Source of the DNA: Flavobacteriaceae bacterium
GTDB taxonomy: Bacteria > Bacteroidota > Bacteroidia > Flavobacteriales > Flavobacteriaceae
DNA length: 8,101 nucleotides
Assembly (NCBI GenBank): GCA_029253805.1
Contig: JAQWYU010000205.1
Location: 1-8,101, forward strand
Reading direction: 5' to 3'
Of this stretch, positions 1-6,299 are shown in pieces; position 1 is the first letter of the stretch; each line of letters opens with the position of its first letter. The notes under the pieces were generated by a model. That model made no database searches. It had not been told where the DNA came from and worked only from the letters and a program-made list of their open reading frames with translations. The translations under genes and the position numbers were made by a program.

Positions 1-532
1 CTTCTATTAGCTCTACGTCTTTGTAATTCTTGATTTCTTTTATTTCTCCGTTTTCATAATACAATATCTGCTCTCCTTGTTTTAAATCATCAACCCAATT
101 TATCTTATACTTAACCTCTCCACTTTCGTAATAACCTGTATCTTCTCCTTGTTGTATTCCGTCTATATAGTTGACTTTCTGTTCAACCTCTCCACTTTCG
201 TAATAATATATTAATTCTCCTTGTCTTTTTCCATCTACATAGTTGACGTTAAATGTAACCTCTCCACTTTCATTATAACCTGTCTCTTCCCCTTGCTTTC
301 TTCCATCTACATAATTCACTTTGTACTTAACCTTTCCACTTTCATAATAACCTATCTCTTCCCCTTGCTTTCTTCCATCTACATACATGCCTTCTTCTTG
401 AATTTTTCCACTTTCATAGTAAACAGTAGGTCCAAAAACTCCATTTTGCATTTTGGCAAGAATTGCTCTTTGACTATGTGATAAAAAGCTAAAAGAAATA
501 AGTAATACGAGTGTAAATAAAATCTTCTTCAT
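1..532 (-). CDS. Exported MORN-like/YwqK-type repeat protein, 3' end beyond the left edge
   Basis: The reading frame starts with ATG at 532-530 and stays open for 177 codons to the left edge, so the C-terminus is missing. Residues 1-21 (MKKILFTLVLLISFSFLSHSQ) form a typical signal peptide, with likely cleavage near S20-Q21, so the protein should be exported. After a short linker (22-37), residues 38-177 are six consecutive 24-residue units, the last cut by the edge, with the pattern YYESGxVxxxVNYVDGxxQGExxG. This resembles MORN-repeat-variant proteins, including those annotated as YwqK-family antitoxins. In such proteins the repeats form a beta-rich elongated scaffold, and the molecular role is usually unknown. 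The gene lies 91 bp downstream of mnmE on the same strand. There is no sign of a toxin partner inside the window. The coding assignment is firm; the function is not. Confidence 0.87.
   Translation of the reverse strand, partial: MKKILFTLVLLISFSFLSHSQRAILAKMQNGVFGPTVYYESGKIQEEGMYVDGRKQGEEIGYYESGKVKYKVNYVDGRKQGEETGYNESGEVTFNVNYVDGKRQGELIYYYESGEVEQKVNYIDGIQQGEDTGYYESGEVKYKINWVDDLKQGEQILYYENGEIKEIKNYKDVELIE
2..421 (-). repeat. 72-bp in-frame tandem repeat array (six units, last partial)
   Basis: The motif encoding ESG recurs exactly every 72 bp; on the plus strand its ctttc core begins at 411, 339, 267, 195 and 123, with a ttttc variant at 51. Units in gene order are 421-350, 349-278, 277-206, 205-134, 133-62 and 61-2 (truncated). 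Each unit encodes 24 residues, so changes in copy number keep the frame. Units 1 and 2 share an identical 31-base stretch (355-385 and 283-313), while the later units have diverged more. Confidence 0.92.
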
Positions 533-544
533 AATAGTTAGTTT

Positions 545-577
545 AAAATATAATAACTGTTAGTTTGTTAGTGTCAA
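545..577 (-). promoter_or_regulatory. Candidate Bacteroidota promoter for the repeat-protein gene
   Basis: Read on the minus strand, TTG at 577-575 lies 22 bases upstream of TATATTTT at 552-545, which matches the TAnnTTTG -7 consensus at seven of eight positions. Initiation just downstream would leave a very short leader before the ATG at 532. The match is imperfect in very AT-rich DNA, and read-through from mnmE is an alternative source of transcript. Confidence 0.3.
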
Positions 578-623
578 CCAAGTTATATCAAATTAGTATG
601 AATTCAAAATACTGCAAGCTACT

Positions 624-2012
624 TTACTTTCCAATACAAAAGTTAGCGAAAATGTTACCTAAAAGATCATCAGAGGTAATTTCTCCTGTAATTTCTCCAA
701 AGTGGTGCAAGGCTTGACGAATATCAATAGCTAATAAATCTCCTGAAAGCTTTGCTTTAATGCCTTTTTGTACTTTTTGTACCTCTGCTAAAGCTTTGAG
801 TAAAGAATCATAGTGTCTAGAGTTTGTAATAATAGTCTCGTTGTTACGCAAGACACCAGTATTTACAAATTCCAATAACTTAGTTTTCAAACATGAAATG
901 CCCATATCACTTTTAGCTGACGTATAAAGAGTGTGTGGATATATAATTGATTTCTTAACAGTTCCAATATCAGCTAAATCTATTTTGTTAGCAACTACTA
1001 TTAATTCTTTATCTGGATATTTCTCTTGAATTTTAAATATTTCGTTGTTAAATAAAGTAATTGAATCAGATCTTAGCTTAGAAACATCTATCAAATATAA
1101 TATGACTTGCGATTGAGTGATTTTCTCAAATGTTTTTTCAATACCAATACTTTCTATAATATCCTCAGTTTGACGAATACCAGCTGTATCAATGAATCGA
1201 AATTTAATACCTTCGATTGTAATTTCGTCTTCAATAGCATCTCGGGTTGTTCCTGCAATATCGCTCACAATAGCTTTATCTTCATTTAATAACGCATTTA
1301 AAAGGGTAGACTTTCCAACATTTGGTGCTCCGATAATAGAAATTGGAATTCCATTTTTAATCACATTTCCTGTTGAAAAAGAGTCAATCAAATATTTTAA
1401 AACTTTAATAATTCGATTAAGCAAATCTTGAAATTGTTTACGGTCTGCAAACTCTACATCTTCTTCAGAAAAATCAAGCTCCAACTCAACAAGAGAAGCA
1501 AAGTTTAATAATTCGTCTCTAAGTTCTTTAATTTTGTTACTAAACCCGCCACGCATTTGCTGCATGGCTATTTGATGGGAAGCATTATTCTCACTCGCAA
1601 TCAAATCAGCTACTGCTTCTGCCTGACTTAAGTCTAATTTAGCATTTAAGAAAGCACGTAATGTAAACTCTCCAGGATTGGCAATTCGAGCCCCGTTACG
1701 AACAAATAACTGTAAAATTTCTTGTTGTATATAGGTGCTTCCATGGCAAGAGATTTCAACAACATTTTCTCCGGTATATGATTGAGGGTTTTTAAAAATG
1801 GAAACTAAAACTTCATCTATAACCCTACCAGAATCAGTAATATGACCTAAATGAATCGTATGTGACCTTTGATTAATCATTTTTTTAGAATGGATTGAAT
1901 TAAAAAAATCATCAATCATTAAAATAGAATTGGGTCCAGAGAGTCTAATAACTGCGAGGGCTCCTGCTCCAGAAGGTGTAGCTAAAGCTATTATAGTATC
2001 TTTTAGATGCAA
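624..2012 (-). CDS. mnmE: tRNA uridine-5-carboxymethylaminomethyl(34) synthesis GTPase MnmE
   Basis: MnmE is a cytoplasmic, potassium-activated GTPase that works with MnmG to install the (carboxymethyl)aminomethyl group on wobble U34 of certain tRNAs. The 462-residue length is normal and all landmarks are present: N-terminal folate-binding domain with DTIIALATPSGAG (5-17), GENVVEISCHG (81-91) and NPGEFTLRAFLN (112-123); an embedded Ras-like G domain with P-loop GAPNVGKS (228-235), GTTRD (254-258), DTAG (275-278), NKID (342-345) and SAK (365-367); and the C-terminal FCIGK (458-462) with catalytic Cys459. The start is unusual. The frame has a TAA stop at 2024-2022, three codons upstream of TTG at 2012-2010, and no ATG lies between that stop and the conserved DTI motif, so TTG is the only plausible initiator. 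It is divergent from the thioredoxin lipoprotein gene. A separate single-gene transcript, or co-transcription with the repeat gene downstream, is possible. Confidence 0.97.
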   Translation of the reverse strand: MHLKDTIIALATPSGAGALAVIRLSGPNSILMIDDFFNSIHSKKMINQRSHTIHLGHITDSGRVIDEVLVSIFKNPQSYTGENVVEISCHGSTYIQQEILQLFVRNGARIANPGEFTLRAFLNAKLDLSQAEAVADLIASENNASHQIAMQQMRGGFSNKIKELRDELLNFASLVELELDFSEEDVEFADRKQFQDLLNRIIKVLKYLIDSFSTGNVIKNGIPISIIGAPNVGKSTLLNALLNEDKAIVSDIAGTTRDAIEDEITIEGIKFRFIDTAGIRQTEDIIESIGIEKTFEKITQSQVILYLIDVSKLRSDSITLFNNEIFKIQEKYPDKELIVVANKIDLADIGTVKKSIIYPHTLYTSAKSDMGISCLKTKLLEFVNTGVLRNNETIITNSRHYDSLLKALAEVQKVQKGIKAKLSGDLLAIDIRQALHHFGEITGEITSDDLLGNIFANFCIGK

Positions 2013-2024
2013 TAGTTTTTTTTA

Positions 2025-2032
2025 CAAAAGTA
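2025..2032 (-). promoter_or_regulatory. -7 promoter box of mnmE
   Basis: The minus strand reads TACTTTTG, an exact match to the Bacteroidota TAnnTTTG -7 consensus, 12 bases before the TTG start codon. With initiation about 6 bases downstream, the leader would be only about 6 bases. No TTG lies 17-23 bases further upstream, so the -33 element is not recognisable. Confidence 0.5.
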
Positions 2033-2071
2033 TTAATATTACTTCAAATGATATATGTAATAATTTTAAAT

Positions 2072-2079
2072 TATTTTTG
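2072..2079 (+). promoter_or_regulatory. -7 promoter box of the thioredoxin lipoprotein gene
   Basis: TATTTTTG matches TAnnTTTG exactly and lies 24 bases before the ATG at 2104, leaving a predicted leader of about 18 bases. It faces away from the mnmE box, with about 40 bp between the two. No clear -33 TTG is present. Confidence 0.5.
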
Positions 2080-2103
2080 TACCTTATTTATTCAAAATTA
2101 ATT

Positions 2104-3249
2104 ATGAAAACTTATATATACACATTATTGATTTTATCGTCTTTAATTAGCTGTAAAAACCAACCAAAATTATCGAATAACGAATATCTAGTCAATGTTA
2201 AATGCGAGGGAGTTTTTAATGGACTCAGAGCATATTTAAAAACAAATACAAACCCTCGTAGCGTAAGAATCACTGATACTGCTATAGTTGCCAATGGTTC
2301 TTTCAGTTTTAAGGGAGAAATCAGTGGTGTTGAAATGAGAGTCTTGACAATAGACGGAGTAAATGGACAAACTAATATTATTCTTGAACCTGGAGAAATT
2401 GATGTTACAATATACAAGGACAGTATTTTTTCATCTACAAGTGTAGGAACTTACAATAATAATGTATTTGACGATTACAAAAAACAATACAAAAAACAAT
2501 ATAATGTGATTAGTAACTTACGAGATTCGATTATGAAATTAACAAATGATCCGATAGTTTTAAATCAACTTAATAAAAAAATGAAATCTCAAAAATTATT
2601 ACTAAAGAACTTTGGTTTTAATTTTATCAATACATATCCTGATTCTGATTTTTCATTAACATTATTAAATAGCGCAATAGGTCAAAAAGGATTTGATATG
2701 GATCTAGCTAAACAAGCATATGATAAAATTAATATAAGCATAAAAACAAAAACAGTTGAAAATCAAATTATTTCAAACCAAATCAAAACAAAACTCAATA
2801 AAGTTAAGAAAAATGAGTTAATAAAAATTGGCGAGAAAGTTCCCAATTTTTCAGCACCTAACTCTGAAGGAGTTGTGTTAAAGCTTAATGAAATTAAAGG
2901 AAAAGTAACGATTATTGATTTTTGGGCATCATGGTGTAAACCTTGCCGAATCGAAAACCCGAATCTTGTAAATCTATATAACGAATATCATGTTAAAGGC
3001 TTAGAAATTATTAGTATCTCTCTAGATTCAGAAACCCAAAAATCAGCTTGGATCAAAGCCATCGAAAAAGATCAGCTAAACTGGTATAATATTTCAAACT
3101 TAAAATCATGGAATGATCCAATTGCGCAGCTTTATGGTGTGAACTCTATTCCAGCAACATTTATTATAGATAAAGATGGTGTGCTGATTGACAAACGACT
3201 AAGAGGCAGTCAGTTAGATAATAAAATAAAGGAACTTCTTGATTTCTAA
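2104..3249 (+). CDS. TlpA-like thioredoxin lipoprotein with DUF4369-like N-terminal domain
   Basis: This encodes a predicted membrane-anchored thiol-disulfide oxidoreductase of 381 residues acting in the periplasm. Residues 1-17 (MKTYIYTLLILSSLISC) are a lipoprotein signal ending in lipobox LISC, with Cys17 as the lipidated residue. Residues about 27-105 resemble DUF4369, a beta-rich domain common ahead of thioredoxins in Bacteroidota. Residues about 120-235 are a charged, mostly helical linker containing a duplicated YKKQ (125-132). Residues about 240-381 are a TlpA/ResA/AhpC-TSA fold with active site WASWCKPC (274-281; Cys278 and Cys281) and cis-proline loop SIPATF (349-354). The frame is open upstream to an earlier possible start at 1930, but that would bury the lipoprotein signal and overlap mnmE, so ATG 2104 is preferred. 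Likely roles are reducing or resolving disulfides in exported proteins or cytochrome c maturation. The specific substrate cannot be read from the sequence. Confidence 0.93.
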   Translation: MKTYIYTLLILSSLISCKNQPKLSNNEYLVNVKCEGVFNGLRAYLKTNTNPRSVRITDTAIVANGSFSFKGEISGVEMRVLTIDGVNGQTNIILEPGEIDVTIYKDSIFSSTSVGTYNNNVFDDYKKQYKKQYNVISNLRDSIMKLTNDPIVLNQLNKKMKSQKLLLKNFGFNFINTYPDSDFSLTLLNSAIGQKGFDMDLAKQAYDKINISIKTKTVENQIISNQIKTKLNKVKKNELIKIGEKVPNFSAPNSEGVVLKLNEIKGKVTIIDFWASWCKPCRIENPNLVNLYNEYHVKGLEIISISLDSETQKSAWIKAIEKDQLNWYNISNLKSWNDPIAQLYGVNSIPATFIIDKDGVLIDKRLRGSQLDNKIKELLDF

Positions 3250-3261
3250 TTTCGCAGCTAA

Positions 3262-3909
3262 CTAAATTTTTTTGTTTTTGTGCATTAAAAACAGAATTAA
3301 AATTGGAATAGCTAGAAGAATTACCATCCACAAATGTGTCTTTAAAACTTGCGGAATAATTAGTATAGTTAAAACATATCCTCCGATAGCACCACCAAAA
3401 TGAGCATCATGACCAATATTTCCTGTGCGCGACTTCATTCCGTAAATTGAATATAGCATATACCCTACTCCAACAATGTAAGAAGGAATTGGAATTGGGA
3501 TAAAATATAGATATAATTTCATTCCAGGATACAGAAGTATAGCGGAATATAAAATACCGGTAACTGCTCCACTAGCACCAACAGCTGAGTATAAAAATTC
3601 TTTTTGATGGAAATAATAAGACAAAAAATTACCACAAATTAAACTTCCAAAATAAATTAAAAAAAAGTTTACTGGACCTACACTAGCTAAAACAATATCA
3701 GCAAAAAAATAGAGGGTAAACATATTAAATAATAAATGCTGAAGATCAACGTGTAAAAAACCAGATATTAATAATCGAAGTTTTTCGCCTCGCTTAACCC
3801 CTCCGACATTGAATTTGTATTGCTCAAAAAATGAACGGTCTTTAAAGCCTTTAAAAGAAGTAACAACATTAATTGCTATAATTATTAAGGTATAAATACT
3901 AATTTTCAT
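3262..3909 (-). CDS. Rhomboid family intramembrane serine protease
   Basis: This 215-residue, highly hydrophobic protein is a cytoplasmic-membrane protease of the rhomboid (peptidase S54) family, which cleaves transmembrane substrates within or near the bilayer. The catalytic dyad is visible: Ser113 in GASG (111-114) and His170 in HDAHFGGAIGG (167-177). The HxxxN motif, H58-LLF-N62 within FLHVDLQHLLFNMF, supplies the oxyanion-hole side. About seven hydrophobic helices can be drawn, roughly 3-17, 55-75, 80-98, 106-127, 135-156, 168-188 and 192-209, with no extra cytoplasmic domain. ATG at 3909-3907 is the natural start and TAG at 3264-3262 the stop. The gene is convergent with the lipoprotein gene (12-bp gap) and divergent from the acyltransferase gene. 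No exact TAnnTTTG box was found upstream of it. Substrates are unknown. Confidence 0.95.
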   Translation of the reverse strand: MKISIYTLIIIAINVVTSFKGFKDRSFFEQYKFNVGGVKRGEKLRLLISGFLHVDLQHLLFNMFTLYFFADIVLASVGPVNFFLIYFGSLICGNFLSYYFHQKEFLYSAVGASGAVTGILYSAILLYPGMKLYLYFIPIPIPSYIVGVGYMLYSIYGMKSRTGNIGHDAHFGGAIGGYVLTILIIPQVLKTHLWMVILLAIPILILFLMHKNKKI

Positions 3910-3933
3910 AAGGACTAAATATTAAATAAACTA

Positions 3934-3941
3934 TATCTTTG
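3934..3941 (+). promoter_or_regulatory. -7 promoter box of the acyltransferase gene
   Basis: TATCTTTG, followed by CG, is an exact TAnnTTTG match and a form seen often in Flavobacteriaceae. It ends 23 bases before the ATG at 3965, leaving a predicted leader of about 17 bases within the 55-bp divergent gap. No TTG is present at the -33 position. Confidence 0.55.
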
Positions 3942-3964
3942 CGAAAGTAAATTTAATATTTTAA

Positions 3965-4837
3965 ATGCAACTACTAGCATACATTTTAATATTCCCTATT
4001 CTTTGGATAGTATCCATGCTTCCGTTCAGGTTACTTTATTTTGTTTCTGACTTGTTATATATTTTAATGTATTACGTTATAGGTTACAGAAAAAAAGTAG
4101 TTAAAAAAAATCTGAATCTTGTATTTCCAAATAAATCCGAAGCTGAATTACGTATAATTTTAAAAAGATTTTACCATCATTTGTGTGACATGATAGTTGA
4201 GTCTGTCAAATCAATGAATATTTCCATTGATTCTATGAAATCTAGATATAAATTTAATAACCTAGATATCATTACTGACTATGAAAAGCAAAATAAAAGT
4301 ATCATTTTGATGTGTGCACATTACGGTAGTTGGGAATGGATTTTTATTCTCCAAACTTACACGACGCATCGCAGTTATGCTATTTACAAAAGACTCCAAA
4401 ATAAATATTTTGATCGACTAGTAAAATCAATCCGAGCTCGCTACAATAGTTATCTCATTACTACTAAAGAAACGTTTTCTGTTATGGAGGAGGCTAGGAA
4501 GAAAGGCATCTTGTCCATGAGCGGTTTTGCATCTGATCAGTCTCCAAAAAAAGACAAAGCTCGCTATTGGGCAGATTTTATGGGGATCAATGTTCCTGTA
4601 CACACCGGTGCAGAAGCTCTGGCTAAGAAATTGGATATGCCAATAGTATTTTTTTCTGTAAAACGTATGAAAAGAGGGTTTTATGAGGCAACCTTTCAAA
4701 CCCTAGCTGATAAGCCAAAGTCATTTAAGGATTATGATATCACAGATAGGTTCTTGAAACTTGTTGAAGATCAAATTATCGAGGCGCCTGAATACTATTT
4801 GTGGACCCACAATCGTTGGAAGCACCGAAAGGTTTAA
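3965..4837 (+). CDS. LpxL/HtrB-family lysophospholipid (lipid A) acyltransferase
   Basis: This 290-residue inner-membrane enzyme belongs to the lipid A biosynthesis acyltransferase family, which moves an acyl chain from acyl-ACP onto a lipid A precursor or related lipid. An N-terminal hydrophobic stretch (about 2-40) anchors it. The catalytic HX4E motif is H119-YGSW-E124, within CAHYGSWEW. Further family blocks are SDQSP-like ASDQSPKK (189-196), the PVHTGAEALAKKL segment (211-223), and the C-terminal YLWTHNRWKHR (278-288), matching the usual YLWxHrRWK. The start at ATG 3965 gives normal length and sits just downstream of a good -7 box. The stop codon overlaps that of glmM on the other strand. 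Lipid A is the likely substrate given the family and the neighbouring glmM, but many Bacteroidota carry several paralogues, and an aminolipid or other substrate is possible. Confidence 0.93.
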   Translation: MQLLAYILIFPILWIVSMLPFRLLYFVSDLLYILMYYVIGYRKKVVKKNLNLVFPNKSEAELRIILKRFYHHLCDMIVESVKSMNISIDSMKSRYKFNNLDIITDYEKQNKSIILMCAHYGSWEWIFILQTYTTHRSYAIYKRLQNKYFDRLVKSIRARYNSYLITTKETFSVMEEARKKGILSMSGFASDQSPKKDKARYWADFMGINVPVHTGAEALAKKLDMPIVFFSVKRMKRGFYEATFQTLADKPKSFKDYDITDRFLKLVEDQIIEAPEYYLWTHNRWKHRKV

Positions 4838-6222
4838 AACTCCGCCACTTCTTTTATTTCATTTATAATTTTATTTGCTAAATTGTCCGCAGCTTCCTGA
4901 GTTGGTGCTTCAGTATAGATACGTATAATAGGCTCTGTATTGCTTTTTCTAAGGTGAACCCATTTATTTGGGAAATCTATCTTAACTCCATCAATAGTAG
5001 ATATTTCCTCTTGATCATATTTTACCTTTATGGCTGCTAATATTTTATCTACATCAGTTGTAGGAATTAAATCGATCTTCTTTTTACTCATAAAATATGA
5101 GGGATAGCTAGCCCTCAGTGTGCTCACCGCTATTTTACGTTCTGCTAATAAACTTAAAAATAAAGCAACACCCACTAAAGCGTCACGTCCATAATGAGAT
5201 TTAGGATATATAATTCCACCATTCCCTTCTCCTCCAATAATTGCGTTAGATGATTTCATCGCATTAACCACATTAACTTCGCCCACTGCACTTGCTGTAT
5301 AAGTACCACCATATTTTTGAGTCACATCTCTAAGAGCTCTTGTTGAACTTAGATTACTTACAGTATTTCCTGGTTTATGACTTAAAATATGATCAGCACA
5401 TGCAACTAAAGTATATTCTTCGCCAAACATCACTCCATTTTCGTCCATAAATGCCAAGCGGTCAACATCTGGGTCAACAGCAATTCCAAAATCAGCACCA
5501 CTGGCTACTACTTTTTCAGATAAGTCTGTTAAATGTTTTTTTAATGGTTCTGGATTGTGAGGGAAATGACCATTGGGTTCACAATGTAATTTAATCGGTT
5601 CAACTCCCAATCGCTCTAAAAGAAGAGGGATTGCAATTCCACCAGTTGAATTAACTGCATCTATAACCACTTTAAATTTACAACCTGAAATTGCTTTTGT
5701 ATTTACATATTCTAAATCTAAAACAGTATCTATATGGATGTCAAAATAAGCATGATTTTTGGTTATGACTCCCAAATCATCAACACTAGCAAATTCTATA
5801 GAATTAGATTCTGCAATATCTAAAACGCGCTGGCAATGTATAGAATTTAAAAACTCGCCTTTTTGATCTAATAACTTTAAAGCGTTCCATTGTTTTGGAT
5901 TGTGACTCGCTGTTAGAATGATTCCTCCATCTGCATGCTCTAACGGTACTGCAATTTCTACGGTTGGTGTAGTTGATAGATCTAAATCTATCACGTCAAT
6001 ACCCATTCCTATCAATGTATTCATGACCAAATTTTGAATCATCTCCCCCGAAATTCGGGCATCTCTACCAATTACAACGCGGTAAGACTTCTTAGTTCTT
6101 TGTTCCTTGATCCAAGCGCCGTAAGCGGATGCAAACTTTACAGCATCGATAGGAGTCAAGTTATTACCAACAACACCTCCAATAGTACCTCTGATACCTG
6201 AAATCGATTTTATTAATGTCAT
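4834..6222 (-). CDS. glmM: Phosphoglucosamine mutase (archaeal-type GlmM signature)
   Basis: This 462-residue cytoplasmic alpha-D-phosphohexomutase is predicted to convert glucosamine-6-phosphate to glucosamine-1-phosphate, the step before GlmU in UDP-GlcNAc synthesis for peptidoglycan and lipid A. Motifs in order: N-terminal SISGIRG (6-12); active-site TASHNP (104-109) with phosphorylated Ser106; Mg-binding DPDVDR (250-255) with Asp250, Asp252 and Asp254; sugar-binding loop GEGNGG (331-336); phosphate-binding loop RKSNTEPIIRIYTEA (425-439). The GEGNGG loop differs from the GGEQSGH form of classical bacterial GlmM and matches the archaeal-type subgroup used in Bacteroidota annotation, so activity on glucose or mannose phosphates cannot be excluded. 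Start ATG at 6222-6220; stop TAA at 4836-4834 overlaps the stop of the acyltransferase gene. A 77-bp gap separates it from recG upstream on the same strand, with its own promoter box. Confidence 0.95.
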   Translation of the reverse strand: MTLIKSISGIRGTIGGVVGNNLTPIDAVKFASAYGAWIKEQRTKKSYRVVIGRDARISGEMIQNLVMNTLIGMGIDVIDLDLSTTPTVEIAVPLEHADGGIILTASHNPKQWNALKLLDQKGEFLNSIHCQRVLDIAESNSIEFASVDDLGVITKNHAYFDIHIDTVLDLEYVNTKAISGCKFKVVIDAVNSTGGIAIPLLLERLGVEPIKLHCEPNGHFPHNPEPLKKHLTDLSEKVVASGADFGIAVDPDVDRLAFMDENGVMFGEEYTLVACADHILSHKPGNTVSNLSSTRALRDVTQKYGGTYTASAVGEVNVVNAMKSSNAIIGGEGNGGIIYPKSHYGRDALVGVALFLSLLAERKIAVSTLRASYPSYFMSKKKIDLIPTTDVDKILAAIKVKYDQEEISTIDGVKIDFPNKWVHLRKSNTEPIIRIYTEAPTQEAADNLANKIINEIKEVAEF

Positions 6223-6238
6223 GAATTTAAATTTTTAA

Positions 6239-6246
6239 CAAATATA
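6239..6246 (-). promoter_or_regulatory. -7 promoter box of glmM
   Basis: The minus strand reads TATATTTG, an exact TAnnTTTG match, 16 bases before the glmM ATG at 6222, implying a leader of about 10 bases. No TTG is present 17-23 bases upstream. It suggests that glmM need not depend on recG read-through. Confidence 0.5.
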
Positions 6247-6299
6247 AGGCTTCAAATTATTTATATTAAATGTATTGATATTTTTGCCTTAATTTTTTA

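Noticed and set aside
221..481. Plus-strand open frame with repeated LSTFII...SSIYI segments
   Set aside because: It is the antisense shadow of the 72-bp repeat array. The minus strand gives a signal peptide and a recognisable repeat family, while the plus-strand product has none.
533..623. Possible small RNA or terminator in the gap between the repeat gene and mnmE
   Set aside because: No stable hairpin followed by a U-tract and no conserved RNA fold could be seen; only a weak promoter candidate is supported.
1930..2103. 58-codon N-terminal extension of the lipoprotein gene
   Set aside because: It overlaps the 5' end of mnmE, would bury the lipoprotein signal that begins at ATG 2104, and starts upstream of the TATTTTTG promoter box.
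6245..6291. Inverted repeat TAAGGC (6245-6250) and GCCTTA (6286-6291) between recG and glmM, as a terminator or operator
   Set aside because: The arms are only 6 bp and are separated by 35 AT-rich bases, too weak for a terminator. It touches the glmM -7 box, but a match this short is expected by chance.
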